Part shown: positions 1 to 8,673 of the stretch, piece by piece
Position numbering within the stretch: position 1 is the stretch's first letter
Layout: the number at the start of each line of letters is the position of its first letter
Source of the DNA: Chimaeribacter californicus
Lineage (GTDB): Bacteria; Pseudomonadota; Gammaproteobacteria; Enterobacterales; Enterobacteriaceae
Assembly: GCF_002858675.1 (NCBI RefSeq)
Contig: NZ_PJZF01000020.1
Location: 1 to 64,000 of the forward strand
Reading direction: 5' to 3'
DNA: 64,000 nt
Translations under genes and position numbers: made by a program
Notes under the pieces: model-generated
The model's database searches: none
What the model saw: only the letters and a program-made list of their open reading frames with translations
Told to the model about the DNA's origin: nothing

Positions 1-1124
1 CCGCTGCCGGGCAGCACGACGCCACTGCCGAATTCGTGGTAAAGGCTCTGGATAAACGAAACCGCCAGCCCGCTGCTGTCCATCACGCCGAGCCACACGG
101 TATCGCCCGGCCCTTTGCCGTTGCCCCACGGCGCGGCCTGAAGCGGGTCAATCTGCGCGGCCAGCGCATCCAGGTGCGCCGGGTCGAGCAGCGCCTGCGC
201 GTCCTGCGTCATCTGGCGCGGATCGGTAATAAAGCGGTCACGCAGGCCAAACGCCAGTTTGGTGGCTTCGACGATGCCGTGCAGGGTGTCGGCCTCGTTG
301 CTCTGCGCCAGATCCAGCCGGTCGGTTATCCCGAGGATCGCCTGCGACACCAGCCCCTGCGTCGGCGGCGTCAGGTTAAAGACTTCGCCTTTGCTGTGTT
401 GCAGCCGCAGCGGCACCCGGCGTTTCGGGCGGTAGGCGGCCAGATCCTCGCGCGTGACCGGCATCCCGCAGCTCGCCATCTCATCAGCCATCTGATCCGC
501 CAGCGTGCCGCGATAGAAACTCTCCAGCCCCTCTTCACACAGCACCGACAGGGTGCGCGCCAGCGCCGGCTGGGTGAAGCGGCTGCCGCACAGCGGGATC
601 TCGCCGCCGGGCAAAAACACTTCCGCAAAGGCCGGAAAATGCGCCAGCTCAGCGTATTTGCTGCGGGTGGCCGCCTCCTGCGAGGCCGTCACCGGCACCC
701 CGTCGGCGGCATAGCGGAGCGCGTCACGCAGTAGCCGGTCCAGCGGCAGCTGCTCGCCGCCCAGTTCGCGGCTTACCTGCAACGCCTCCTGCCAGCCGCC
801 CACCGTGCCCGCCACCGTCAGTGCCGCGCCGGGGCCACGGTGCGGAATGCGCGCCTGCCCGGCGTAACGCTCCGGGGTGGCGAGGCTGCCGGCCGCGCCG
901 CTGGCGTCTATCGCGATCGGATCGCCCTGCGGCGGCACAATCAGCCAGAAGCCGTCGCCGCCCAGCCCGTTCATGTGCGGGTAAACCACCGCGATGCTGG
1001 CGGCGGCCGCAACCATCGCTTCGATGGCGTTGCCGCCGTCACGCAGCACCGCCAGCGCGCTCTGGCTGGCGAGATGGTGCGGCGTCACGGCCATGCCGAG
1101 CGGGGCGCAATTACTGTTTATCAT
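1..1124 (-). CDS. hpxW: Gamma-glutamyltransferase-family amidohydrolase (HpxW-like), 3' end outside window
   Basis: The minus-strand frame is open from an ATG at 1124 to the window edge, giving the first about 374 residues. The N-terminus (APLGMAVTPHHLAS, then NGLGGDGFW) is typical of the gamma-glutamyltransferase fold, and GDTVWLGVMD (Thr codon at 99-101) is the expected autoprocessing site where Thr becomes the N-terminal nucleophile of the small subunit. In Klebsiella, HpxW is a GGT-like oxamate amidohydrolase encoded with the hpx purine genes, and here the gene is divergent from a MurR/RpiR regulator leading the same kind of cluster. The family call is secure; the substrate is inferred from neighbours. 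Most of the small subunit is missing because of the window edge. Confidence 0.8.
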   Translation of the reverse strand, partial: MINSNCAPLGMAVTPHHLASQSALAVLRDGGNAIEAMVAAAASIAVVYPHMNGLGGDGFWLIVPPQGDPIAIDASGAAGSLATPERYAGQARIPHRGPGAALTVAGTVGGWQEALQVSRELGGEQLPLDRLLRDALRYAADGVPVTASQEAATRSKYAELAHFPAFAEVFLPGGEIPLCGSRFTQPALARTLSVLCEEGLESFYRGTLADQMADEMASCGMPVTREDLAAYRPKRRVPLRLQHSKGEVFNLTPPTQGLVSQAILGITDRLDLAQSNEADTLHGIVEATKLAFGLRDRFITDPRQMTQDAQALLDPAHLDALAAQIDPLQAAPWGNGKGPGDTVWLGVMDSSGLAVSFIQSLYHEFGSGVVLPGS

Positions 1125-1253
1125 GCCGATTCCTCTGTTTGCCCCGGCAAGGGGCGGATTCACAGGCATAAATCAAGCAAGAGGCGTTCCACTTTGCCGG
1201 GTTGCCTGTTACCTTGCCTGCAATAGCGTGAAACAGAGGTTGCAGGGGAGCGG

Positions 1254-2093
1254 ATGAAACAGATTGATGAACGGCTGCGCAGCCATTACGCCGCGCTGAC
1301 GCCGCAGGAGCAGCGGGTGGCGGACTTTATTTTCGACCACCCCGACCACCTGATGAGCCACAACAGCGCCGAGCTGGCGCGGCTCAGCGGCGTTTCCAAA
1401 GCCACCGTCAGCCGGTTGTTCCGGCGGCTGGGGTATGCCAGTTACCGCGGCATGCGTGACGAGGTGCGGGCGCTGCGCCAGAGCGGCCTGCCGCTCACTG
1501 ACAACCGCGACGCGGTGGAGGGCAACACCCTGCTGGCGCGTCACTACAAGCAGGAGATGGCCAACCTGACGCAGTGGGTGCACCAGATCGATGCCGCGCA
1601 GTTTGGTGAGGTGATTGCGGCGCTGGCCGCGGCGCGGCGCGTCTGTTTACTCGGCTTTCGCAACAGCTACCCGGTGGCGCTGCACCTGCGCCAGCAACTG
1701 TTACAGATTCGCCCCGGGGTGCAGCTGGTGCCGCAGCCGGGCCAGACGCTCTCCGAGGAGCTGGTGGATCTCACCGCAGACGATGTGGTGATCTTTGTGG
1801 CGTTCCGCCGTCGCCCGCGTGCGGTGCGCGCCCTGCTGGCGCAGTTGCAGGCGCAACAGGTGCCGGTGGTGCTGGTGTGCGAGCCGCAGGCGGCTTCGCT
1901 GTTGCCGCTGGCGCGCTGGCACCTGGCCGCACCGCTCGACAGCGTCTCCGCGTTTGACGCCTACTCAGCGGCGATGAGCCTGGCTAACCTGCTCAGCAAT
2001 GCGCTGCTGCACCACCTGCTGGCCAGCGGCCGCCAGCGCATCCACCAGATTGCCGATCTCTACGGCGACCTAGACGAGCTGGAACAGCGCTGA
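1254..2093 (+). CDS. hpxU: MurR/RpiR-family transcriptional regulator
   Basis: A 279-residue DNA-binding regulator. Residues about 1-75 form the RpiR-type helix-turn-helix (ELARLSGVSKATVSRLFRRLGY), and residues about 120-260 form a SIS sugar-isomerase-like sensing domain. The ATG follows a good ribosome site (GGGGAGCGG). It lies divergent to the GGT-like gene and upstream of the ABC transporter/aminotransferase/allantoate operon, the place occupied by HpxU in the Klebsiella purine cluster, so it probably controls ureide genes. The ligand is unknown. Family call firm; gene symbol rests on synteny. Confidence 0.8.
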   Translation: MKQIDERLRSHYAALTPQEQRVADFIFDHPDHLMSHNSAELARLSGVSKATVSRLFRRLGYASYRGMRDEVRALRQSGLPLTDNRDAVEGNTLLARHYKQEMANLTQWVHQIDAAQFGEVIAALAAARRVCLLGFRNSYPVALHLRQQLLQIRPGVQLVPQPGQTLSEELVDLTADDVVIFVAFRRRPRAVRALLAQLQAQQVPVVLVCEPQAASLLPLARWHLAAPLDSVSAFDAYSAAMSLANLLSNALLHHLLASGRQRIHQIADLYGDLDELEQR

Positions 2094-2104
2094 CCGCCCA
2101 GCGC

Positions 2105-2121
2105 TGCACCCATACAGTGCG
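2105..2121. promoter_or_regulatory. Candidate NtrC enhancer site
   Basis: TGCACC-5 nt-AGTGCG approximates the dyad recognised by NtrC (TGCACC-N5-GGTGCA). It lies about 140 bp upstream of the sigma-54 promoter at 2262, a normal enhancer distance. Further partial half-sites (TGCAC) occur between 2120 and 2180. The match is imperfect and untested. Confidence 0.4.
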
Positions 2122-2261
2122 GCTGCACTGATCCCCTGCACCTGATTAACGCACCGCACGCCCGCTGTGCAGTGCGCCGCCCCTTCCGCACTCCCTCTGC
2201 TTTTTGCCAATAACCGGGGCGCTGTCATGAGATAACGCCCCAGTTTCCCGCCGGGTGATTC

Positions 2262-2278
2262 TTGGCACATTCGTTGCA
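2262..2278 (+). promoter_or_regulatory. Sigma-54 (-24/-12) promoter of the ABC transporter operon
   Basis: TTGGCACATTCGTTGCA matches the RpoN consensus TTGGCACG-N4-TTGCA, with GG (2264) and GC (2276) exactly 12 bp apart. It lies about 55 bp upstream of the binding-protein gene. RpoN/NtrC control fits an operon that imports and breaks down nitrogen-rich ureides. Confidence 0.8.
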
Positions 2279-2333
2279 GGATGGCTTCTATAAGAATCTA
2301 TCGTTTCATCTTTCGCACCCCGGAGATATGCTC

Positions 2334-3125
2334 ATGACATTCAGAAAATCGTTTCTTGCCCTGGCAGGGGCGGCCCTGCTGGTGATGCAGGCGTCGGCCG
2401 CACTGGCTGACCAACTGCAACAGATCCAGCAGCGCGGCGTGCTGCGGGTCGCGGTGCCGCAGGACTTCCCCCCGTTCGGCTCGGTAGGCACCGATCTCCA
2501 GCCGCAGGGGTATGACATCGACATGGCGCACTACCTGGCCGACAAGATGAAACTTAAGTTGCAACTGGTGCCGGTCACCAGCGCCAACCGCGTGCCTTAC
2601 CTGCAAACCGACAAGGTGGATCTGGTGATCTCCAGCCTGGGTAAAAATGCGGAGCGCGAGAAGGCGATCGCGTTCAGCCGCGCTTACGCGCCGTTCTTCC
2701 TCGGCGTTTTCGGCCCGAAAGAGGAAACCCTGAGTGATGCCAGCCAGCTCGCCGGGCAGAGCATCGGCGTGACGCGCGGCGCGGTGGAGGACATGGTGCT
2801 GAGCGGGATTGCGCCGAAAGAGGCGCAGCTCAAGCGGTATGAGGATAACAACACCACGCTGTCCGCCTATCTCTCCGGCCAGGTGAAATATGTGGCGACC
2901 GGCAATCTGGTGGTGGCGGCGATTGCCCGCCAGAACCCGGCGAAAGCGCCGGTGGCGAAATTCATGCTGAAGGATTCCCCGTGCTACGTCGGGATGCGCA
3001 AGGATGAACCGGCGCTGAAGGCCAAAGTGGATGAACTGATTGGTGAGGCGTTGAAAGACCAGACGCTGAACACGCTGTCGGAAAAATGGCTGAAAGCGCC
3101 GTTGCCGGCCGATCTGGGCGCGTAA
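2334..3125 (+). CDS. hpxF: ABC transporter periplasmic binding protein, polar amino acid family
   Basis: A 263-residue solute-binding protein. A Sec signal peptide (residues 1-24, ending ASAALA) precedes a SBP_bac_3 domain starting QIQQRGVLRVAVPQDFPPFG, with the family signature GYDIDMA. The second ATG of the pair (2328/2334) is chosen because the CGGAG ribosome site at 2321 is then 8 nt away. It is first gene of a sigma-54-driven operon with two permeases, an ATPase, an aminotransferase and an allantoate amidohydrolase, so the ligand is probably a ureide such as allantoin or allantoate rather than an amino acid; that is inference from context. Confidence 0.85.
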   Translation: MTFRKSFLALAGAALLVMQASAALADQLQQIQQRGVLRVAVPQDFPPFGSVGTDLQPQGYDIDMAHYLADKMKLKLQLVPVTSANRVPYLQTDKVDLVISSLGKNAEREKAIAFSRAYAPFFLGVFGPKEETLSDASQLAGQSIGVTRGAVEDMVLSGIAPKEAQLKRYEDNNTTLSAYLSGQVKYVATGNLVVAAIARQNPAKAPVAKFMLKDSPCYVGMRKDEPALKAKVDELIGEALKDQTLNTLSEKWLKAPLPADLGA

Positions 3126-3134
3126 GGAGCGGAC

Positions 3135-3803
3135 ATGACCTATCAGCTCAATTTTCCGGCCCTGTGGCCCTATCTGCCGGAGTTGCTGGCGGGGCTGCTG
3201 ACCACCCTCGAGCTGACGGCACTGGCGACGGCAGGCGGGATTGCCCTCGGCATCTGCGGCGCGGCGATCCGCTGTGGCAACCGGCCGGTGCTGCGCGCCC
3301 TCTGGGGCGGGTATGTTGAGGTCATCCGCAATACGCCGTTTGTGGTGCAGCTGTTTTTTATTGTGTTTGGCCTGCCGGGCCTCGGCCTGAAACTCACGGC
3401 CGGGGAAGCGGCCCTGCTGGCGATGCTGATTAACCTGGGCGCCTACAGCACCGAGATTATCCGCGCCGGCATCCAGGCCACGCCGAAAGGGCAGTGGGAA
3501 GCCGGGCGGGTGCTTGGGCTGTCGCGCGCGCAGACCTTCCTGCGGGTGGTACTGCCGCCGTCGCTGAAGCGGATTTACCCGGCGCTGGTGAGCCAGTGCA
3601 TTATCGTAATGCTCGGCAGTTCGGTGGTGTCGCAGGTTTCGTATGAAGAATTGACCTTTGCCGCCAACCTGATTCAGTCGCGCACCTTTTTAAGTTTTGA
3701 GGTCTATCTGGTGACTACGCTGTTCTACCTGCTGCTGTCGATAGTGATGCGGCACGTGCTGCTGGCGCTGGGCCGCCGGGTATTTGGAGGCGTACCGGCA
3801 TGA
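3135..3803 (+). CDS. hpxG: ABC transporter permease, His/Glu/Gln/Arg family
   Basis: A 222-residue inner-membrane permease with about five hydrophobic segments and the ATPase-docking EAA loop (GQWEAGRVLGLSRAQTFLRV). GAGC ribosome site upstream of ATG 3135, 9 nt after the binding-protein stop. It forms the membrane channel together with the next gene, with which it overlaps by ATGA (3800). Substrate not determinable from sequence; ureide uptake is inferred from the operon. Confidence 0.85.
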   Translation: MTYQLNFPALWPYLPELLAGLLTTLELTALATAGGIALGICGAAIRCGNRPVLRALWGGYVEVIRNTPFVVQLFFIVFGLPGLGLKLTAGEAALLAMLINLGAYSTEIIRAGIQATPKGQWEAGRVLGLSRAQTFLRVVLPPSLKRIYPALVSQCIIVMLGSSVVSQVSYEELTFAANLIQSRTFLSFEVYLVTTLFYLLLSIVMRHVLLALGRRVFGGVPA

Positions 3804-4456
3804 TGACATTTACCGACTGGGACATCGTGCGCAACCTGCTGCTGGCGGCGCGCTGGACGCTGCTGCTGTCGCTGGTGGCGTTCCTCGGCGGCACCCTGGT
3901 GACGCTGCCGTTGCTGCTGCTGCGCCTGACCCGCCGCCGCTGGCCGGTGCGGCTGGTGCGCGGTTATACGGTGCTGTTTCAGGGCACACCACTGCTGATG
4001 CAGCTCTTTCTGGCGTTCTTCGGCCTCGGCCTGTTCGGCATTGATGTCAGCCCCTGGACGGCGGCAACCCTGGCGCTGACGCTGTTCACCAGCGCCTTTC
4101 TGGTGGATATCTGGTTCGGCAGCATCGATGCCTTGCCGAAAGGGCAGTGGGAGGCGTCGCGCTGCCTCGGCCTCACGTTCGGCCAGACGCTGTGGCGGGT
4201 GATTGTGCCGCAGGCGTTGCGCATCGCCATCGCGCCGACGGTAGGGTTTTCGGTGCAGGTGGTCAAGGGTACCGCGCTGGCGTCGATTATCGGTTTTATC
4301 GAGCTGACCAAGGCGGGCACCATGCTGAATAACGTGACCTATCAGCCGTTTAAAGTGTTTGGGCTGGTGGCCCTGGGCTACTTCCTGATGTGTTATCCGC
4401 TTTCGCGTTACAGCCATTATCTGGAGAGAAAATTCCATGCCGTTGATCACCATTAA
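3800..4456 (+). CDS. hpxH: ABC transporter permease, second subunit
   Basis: A 218-residue permease of the same family as the preceding one, with the EAA loop GQWEASRCLGLTFGQTLWRV. The start overlaps the preceding stop (ATGA) and its end overlaps the ATPase gene by 20 nt, so the three transporter genes are translationally coupled. Two distinct permeases plus one ATPase and one binding protein is the standard architecture of this family. Confidence 0.85.
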   Translation: MMTFTDWDIVRNLLLAARWTLLLSLVAFLGGTLVTLPLLLLRLTRRRWPVRLVRGYTVLFQGTPLLMQLFLAFFGLGLFGIDVSPWTAATLALTLFTSAFLVDIWFGSIDALPKGQWEASRCLGLTFGQTLWRVIVPQALRIAIAPTVGFSVQVVKGTALASIIGFIELTKAGTMLNNVTYQPFKVFGLVALGYFLMCYPLSRYSHYLERKFHAVDHH

Positions 4457-5180
4457 TCAGGTTCAAAAATATTACGGCAAAAACCATGTGCTGAAGGGCG
4501 TGGATCTGGATATCGATATGGGCGAGGTGATCTCGATCATCGGCCGCAGCGGCTCCGGCAAAAGTACCCTGTTGCGCTGCATCAACGGGCTGGAGGGGTA
4601 TCAGGAGGGCAGCATCAAGCTGGGCGGCATGACCATCACTGACAAGGAGTCGCAGGCGCGTGAGATCAGCCGCTCCATCGGCATGGTGTTCCAGAATTTC
4701 AACCTCTTCCCGCACATGACCGCGCTGGAGAATGTGATGCTGGCACCACGCCGGGTGCTGGGCAAAAGTGCCGCGGAGTGCCGGGCGCTGGGCGAAGAGA
4801 TGCTGAACAAAGTCGGGCTGGGCGACCGGATGCACTATGCGCCCGCCAGCCTCTCCGGCGGCCAGCAGCAGCGCGTGGCGATTGCGCGGGCGCTGGCGAT
4901 GAACCCGAAAGTGCTGCTGTGTGATGAGATCACCTCCGCGCTTGACCCGGAGCTGGTGGGCGAGGTGCTGAAAGTGCTGGAGCAGCTGGCGAAAGAGGGC
5001 ATGACGCTGGTGCTGGTGACGCATGAGATGAACTTTGCCCGTGAGGTCGGTGACCGCGTGATCTTCATGCATCAGGGGAAAGTGTGGGAACAGGGCGAAA
5101 GCCGGGCGCTGTTTGCCCACCCGCAAACGCCGGAACTGCAACAATTTATCGCATCGGTGCGCGGCCTGAACGAGGCCTGA
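4437..5180 (+). CDS. hpxI: ABC transporter ATP-binding protein
   Basis: A 247-residue ATPase with Walker A (GRSGSGKST), the ABC signature (LSGGQQQR), Walker B (VLLCDEITSALDPE) and a C-terminal switch His (VLVTHEM). Typical of the GlnQ/HisP family. It energises uptake through the two upstream permeases and is followed after a 49-nt gap by the aminotransferase of the same catabolic route. Confidence 0.9.
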   Translation: MPLITINQVQKYYGKNHVLKGVDLDIDMGEVISIIGRSGSGKSTLLRCINGLEGYQEGSIKLGGMTITDKESQAREISRSIGMVFQNFNLFPHMTALENVMLAPRRVLGKSAAECRALGEEMLNKVGLGDRMHYAPASLSGGQQQRVAIARALAMNPKVLLCDEITSALDPELVGEVLKVLEQLAKEGMTLVLVTHEMNFAREVGDRVIFMHQGKVWEQGESRALFAHPQTPELQQFIASVRGLNEA

Positions 5181-5229
5181 GGCGCGGCGGTGTGCCTGTT
5201 TGGTGATAACGAAAGAAGGGAGTGAAACC

Positions 5230-6492
5230 ATGACCCACTACGGACAACTCAACCCGCCCGCCCGCCTGCTGATGGGGCCGGGGCCGATTAACGCCGACCC
5301 GCGCGTGCTGCGGGCGATGGCGAGCCAGCTGCTCGGGCAGTATGACCCGGCAATGACCGGCATGATGAACGAAGTCATGGCGCTCTACCGCGGCATCTAC
5401 CGCACCGAAAACCGCTGGACGCTGCTGGTGGACGGCACCTCCCGCGCCGGGATCGAGGCGGTGCTGCTCTCCGGCATCCGCCCCGGCGACAAAGTGCTGG
5501 TGCCGGTGTTCGGCCGGTTCGGCCACCTGTTGTGTGAGATCGCCCGCCGCTGCCGCGCCGAGGTGCACACCATCGAGGTACCGTGGGGCGAGGTGTTTGA
5601 TCCGCAACAGATTGAGGACGCGATCAAAACGGTGAAGCCGCGCTGGCTGCTCACGGTGCAGGGCGACACCTCCACCACCATGCTCCAGCCGCTCGACCAA
5701 CTGGGCGAAATCTGCCGCCGCCACGGTGTGCTGTTCTACACCGACGCCACTGCCTCGGTGGCCGGCAATGCGCTGGAGAGTGATGCCTGGGGGCTGGACG
5801 CCGTCTCCGCCGGGTTGCAGAAGTGCCTGGGCGGCCCTTCCGGCAGTTCGCCGGTGACCATCAGCGCGCGTTTTGAGGAGGCGATCCGCCGCCGTAAATG
5901 CGTGGAGGAGGGCATCCGCACCGCTGAGCACACCGACGGCAGCGAGGAGATGATCTACTCCAACTATTTCGACCTCGGCATGATCATGGATTACTGGGGG
6001 CCAGAGCGCCTCAACCACCACACCGAAGCCACCAGTATGCTGTTCGCCGCCCGCGAATGTGCCCGCGTGATCCTGGAAGAGGGGCTGGATCAGACCATCG
6101 CACGCCACCAACTGCACGGCGGTGCAATGCTGGCCGGGATTCAGGGCATGGGGCTGGAGGTGTTCGGCGACCTGAACCACCGCATGAACAACGTGCTTGG
6201 CGTGATGATCCCGGACGGCATCCCCGGCGAGCAGGTGCGCCAGCTGCTGCTGAACGATTTCTCGATTGAGATCGGCACCTCGTTCGGCCCGCTGGCCGGC
6301 AAGATCTGGCGCATCGGCACCATGGGTTATAACGCCCGCAAAGATTGCGTGATGCAGACCCTGACGGCGCTGGAAGCGGTGCTCAACCGGCTCGGCTTCC
6401 GCTCCACCCAGGGCGAGGCGCTCCAGGCCGCCTGGAATCATTATGATCAGCAAAACCACGATCAACACGCCGCCCCGGCAGGAGGCCGCTGA
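5230..6492 (+). CDS. hpxJ: Class V PLP aminotransferase, ureidoglycine-glyoxylate type
   Basis: A 420-residue fold-type I aminotransferase. It starts MTHYGQLNPPARLLMGPGPIN, the usual opening of alanine/ureidoglycine-glyoxylate transaminases, and has the PLP lysine in AGLQKCLGGPSG (around residue 198). ATG 5230 is preferred over the upstream frame because GGGAG precedes it and homology begins there. In Klebsiella HpxJ and Bacillus PucG the enzyme transaminates the unstable ureidoglycine formed from allantoate. It overlaps the downstream allantoate amidohydrolase by TGATG, supporting a coupled pathway. Confidence 0.8.
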   Translation: MTHYGQLNPPARLLMGPGPINADPRVLRAMASQLLGQYDPAMTGMMNEVMALYRGIYRTENRWTLLVDGTSRAGIEAVLLSGIRPGDKVLVPVFGRFGHLLCEIARRCRAEVHTIEVPWGEVFDPQQIEDAIKTVKPRWLLTVQGDTSTTMLQPLDQLGEICRRHGVLFYTDATASVAGNALESDAWGLDAVSAGLQKCLGGPSGSSPVTISARFEEAIRRRKCVEEGIRTAEHTDGSEEMIYSNYFDLGMIMDYWGPERLNHHTEATSMLFAARECARVILEEGLDQTIARHQLHGGAMLAGIQGMGLEVFGDLNHRMNNVLGVMIPDGIPGEQVRQLLLNDFSIEIGTSFGPLAGKIWRIGTMGYNARKDCVMQTLTALEAVLNRLGFRSTQGEALQAAWNHYDQQNHDQHAAPAGGR

Positions 6493-7781
6493 TGCCTGAA
6501 TGTTCCTCAGCTGCACCGCCCGCGCTGGATGCAGAGCAGCGCCGCGCCGCCGCGCAACGCATCATGGCGCGCTGTGCGGCGCTGGCGGAGATCAGCGAAA
6601 CACCGGGCGCGCTGACGCGGGTCTACCTCTCGCCGGAGCACCTGCGCGCCAACCAGTGCGTCGCAGCCTGGATGACGGCGGCGGGGATGCGCGTCTGGCA
6701 GGACAGCGTCGGCAACATCTGCGGACGTTATGACGCCCTCACGCCGGACGCCCCGGCGCTGCTGCTGGGCTCGCACCTCGACACCGTGCGCAACGCCGGT
6801 CACTACGACGGGATGCTGGGCGTGCTGGCGGCGATTGAAGTGGTGGCTGAGCTGCACCGCACCGGCCGCCGCTTGCCGGTGGCGCTGGAGGTGATCGGCT
6901 TTGCCGATGAAGAGGGCACGCGCTTCGGCATCACGCTGCTCGGCAGCCGCGGCATTACCGGCACCTGGCCGCCGGAGTGGCTGGCGCGCACCGATGCCGA
7001 CGGCGTCAGCGTGGCGCGCGCCTTGCAAGAGGCGGGGCTGGACCCGGCGCGCATCACGGCGGCGGCGCGGCCCCCGGAAGCCTTCTGCGGCTACCTTGAG
7101 TTGCACATCGAGCAGGGGCCGTGCCTCGAGGCTGCCGACCTGCCGCTCGGCGTGGTCACCGCTATCAACGGGGCGCGGCGGCTCAACTGCGTGTTCACCG
7201 GCGAGGCGAACCACGCCGGGACGGTGCCGATGGGGCAGCGCAAAGACGCGCTGACGGCGGCGGCAGAGTGGGCGCTGGCGGTGGAACGCATCACCACCGA
7301 ACGCGGGCAGCACCGGGTCGCCACCGTCGGCACCCTGAGCTGCCTGCCGGGCGCGGTCAACGTGATCCCCGGCGAGGTGCGGCTGTCGCTCGACATCCGC
7401 GGCCCGGAAGAGGCCCCGCTGGCAAGCCTGCTCGCTGAGCTGCTGGCAGAGGCGGAACAGATCGCCGCCCGGCGCGGGCTGCGCTTCTCCGCCGAGCAAT
7501 TTTACGCCATGCCCGCCACCGCCTGTGATGCCACCTTGCAAACGCATCTCAGCCACAGCGTGGCGGCCGTGCAGGGGCGCAGCCTGAGTTTGCCGAGCGG
7601 TGCCGGGCATGACGCGATTGCCGTGGCAGAGCGCTGGCCGGTAGGGATGCTGTTTGTGCGCTGCGATCGCGGCATCAGCCACCACCCGGACGAGTCCGTG
7701 AACGAAGCCGATGTGGCCGTGGCGGTGGCGGCGTACTTCTCCGCCGTGCTGGCGATAGCCGGGGAACCCGCGCCGGTGTGA
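6492..7781 (+). CDS. hpxK: Allantoate amidohydrolase (M20 family)
   Basis: A 429-residue M20/M28-type amidohydrolase. Metal ligands appear in order: GSHLDTV, the Asp of YDGMLG, FADEEGTRF, ELHIEQGP and SHHPDE, as in AllC/HpxK and L-carbamoylase relatives. It hydrolyses allantoate to ureidoglycine, ammonia and CO2, which fits the adjacent ureidoglycine aminotransferase. No allantoinase gene is visible in the window. Hydantoinase/carbamoylase relatives have similar motifs; neighbourhood makes allantoate the best substrate. Confidence 0.85.
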   Translation: MPECSSAAPPALDAEQRRAAAQRIMARCAALAEISETPGALTRVYLSPEHLRANQCVAAWMTAAGMRVWQDSVGNICGRYDALTPDAPALLLGSHLDTVRNAGHYDGMLGVLAAIEVVAELHRTGRRLPVALEVIGFADEEGTRFGITLLGSRGITGTWPPEWLARTDADGVSVARALQEAGLDPARITAAARPPEAFCGYLELHIEQGPCLEAADLPLGVVTAINGARRLNCVFTGEANHAGTVPMGQRKDALTAAAEWALAVERITTERGQHRVATVGTLSCLPGAVNVIPGEVRLSLDIRGPEEAPLASLLAELLAEAEQIAARRGLRFSAEQFYAMPATACDATLQTHLSHSVAAVQGRSLSLPSGAGHDAIAVAERWPVGMLFVRCDRGISHHPDESVNEADVAVAVAAYFSAVLAIAGEPAPV

Positions 7782-7793
7782 CCTTTACGCATT

Positions 7794-7810
7794 CCGGCAC
7801 GTGTTTTGCA
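7794..7810 (+). promoter_or_regulatory. Sigma-54 (-24/-12) promoter before uraD
   Basis: CCGGCACGTGTTTTGCA matches the RpoN consensus at GGCACG-N4-TTGCA; GG (7796) and GC (7808) are 12 bp apart. It stands 35 nt before the uraD start, just after the allantoate amidohydrolase stop, so the urate-oxidation operon seems to have its own nitrogen-regulated promoter. Confidence 0.7.
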
Positions 7811-7844
7811 CTTCCCTTTCTGCCGGGTTGCCTCAGGAGTAACG

Positions 7845-8339
7845 ATGAACGTAGATGACTTTAATGCGCTTTCCGCGGAACGCGCCGGGGCACTGTTACG
7901 CCCCTGTGTGGCGATCCCGGCTTGGGCGGCGCAGCTGGTTGCCGGGCGGCCTTACGCCTCGCGCACGGAATTACTCGCAGCGGCCCGGCAGGCCAGCCAG
8001 GGCTGGCAGGAGGCTGAGCTGATGCTGGCGCTCAGCGCCCACCCGCGCATCGGGGAGCGCGCCGCCGGGCAGCACGCGGAAGCGGCATTTTCCCGCCGCG
8101 AGCAGGCGGGCGTACCCCCTGATGCAGATACCGCCGCTGCACTGCGGGCGGGCAACCTGGCCTATGAGCAGCGGTTCGGCCGGGTATTTCTGGTGCGCGC
8201 CAAAGGGCGCAGCGCTGAGGAGATGTTGGCCATCCTGCAACGCCGCCTGGTGAACAGCCCGGTGCAGGAGCAGCAGGAGAGCCTGGAACAGTTGCGGCAG
8301 ATTACGCTGCTGCGCTTAGAGGAGCTGATTACGCCATGA
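7845..8339 (+). CDS. uraD: OHCU decarboxylase
   Basis: A 164-residue protein of the 2-oxo-4-hydroxy-4-carboxy-5-ureidoimidazoline decarboxylase family, with the diagnostic HPRIGER motif (around residue 66). It completes the conversion of the uricase product to S-allantoin. ATG 7845 follows CAGGAG. The stop overlaps the uraH start (ATGA at 8336). Equivalent to HpxQ of Klebsiella. Confidence 0.88.
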   Translation: MNVDDFNALSAERAGALLRPCVAIPAWAAQLVAGRPYASRTELLAAARQASQGWQEAELMLALSAHPRIGERAAGQHAEAAFSRREQAGVPPDADTAAALRAGNLAYEQRFGRVFLVRAKGRSAEEMLAILQRRLVNSPVQEQQESLEQLRQITLLRLEELITP

Positions 8340-8671
8340 GCACCATTACCACCCACATTCTTGATACCGCGCTCGGCCAACCGGCGGCGGGCGTGGCCGT
8401 CTGGCTGGCGCAGATCGTCGACGGGCAGGAGCAGGTCATCGCCCGCAGTGAAACCAACCGCGACGGCCGCGTCACTGACCTGACGCCGGACCCGCTGCCC
8501 GGCGGCCATTATCGCCTGTGTGCGGACATCGGCGGCTACTTTGCGCGGGATGGGCGGGCGTCACTCTACCTCACCGCCATGCTCGATGTGCAGATTGACG
8601 CGGCACAGGCGCACTACCACCTGCCGCTGCTGATCGCCCCTTATGCCTATTCCACTTATCGCGGGAGCTGA
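8336..8671 (+). CDS. uraH: 5-hydroxyisourate hydrolase (transthyretin-like)
   Basis: A 111-residue transthyretin-related protein. It starts with THILDT and ends with the catalytic C-terminal YRGS tetrapeptide that separates HIU hydrolases from true transthyretins; RSETNRDGR carries the active-site Arg. It hydrolyses 5-hydroxyisourate released by the uricase encoded 2 nt downstream. No export signal is seen. Equivalent to HpxT. Confidence 0.92.
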   Translation: MSTITTHILDTALGQPAAGVAVWLAQIVDGQEQVIARSETNRDGRVTDLTPDPLPGGHYRLCADIGGYFARDGRASLYLTAMLDVQIDAAQAHYHLPLLIAPYAYSTYRGS

Positions 8672-8673
8672 AT

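Noticed and set aside
2262..2333. Longer start for the binding protein at 2262
   Set aside because: That frame begins inside the sigma-54 promoter; the signal peptide and ribosome site fit ATG 2334.
5146..6516. 456-codon open frame antisense to the ureidoglycine aminotransferase gene
   Set aside because: It mirrors a clear PLP enzyme in GC-rich DNA, where third-position GC keeps antisense frames open; its translation is His/Gln/Arg-rich and has no domain.
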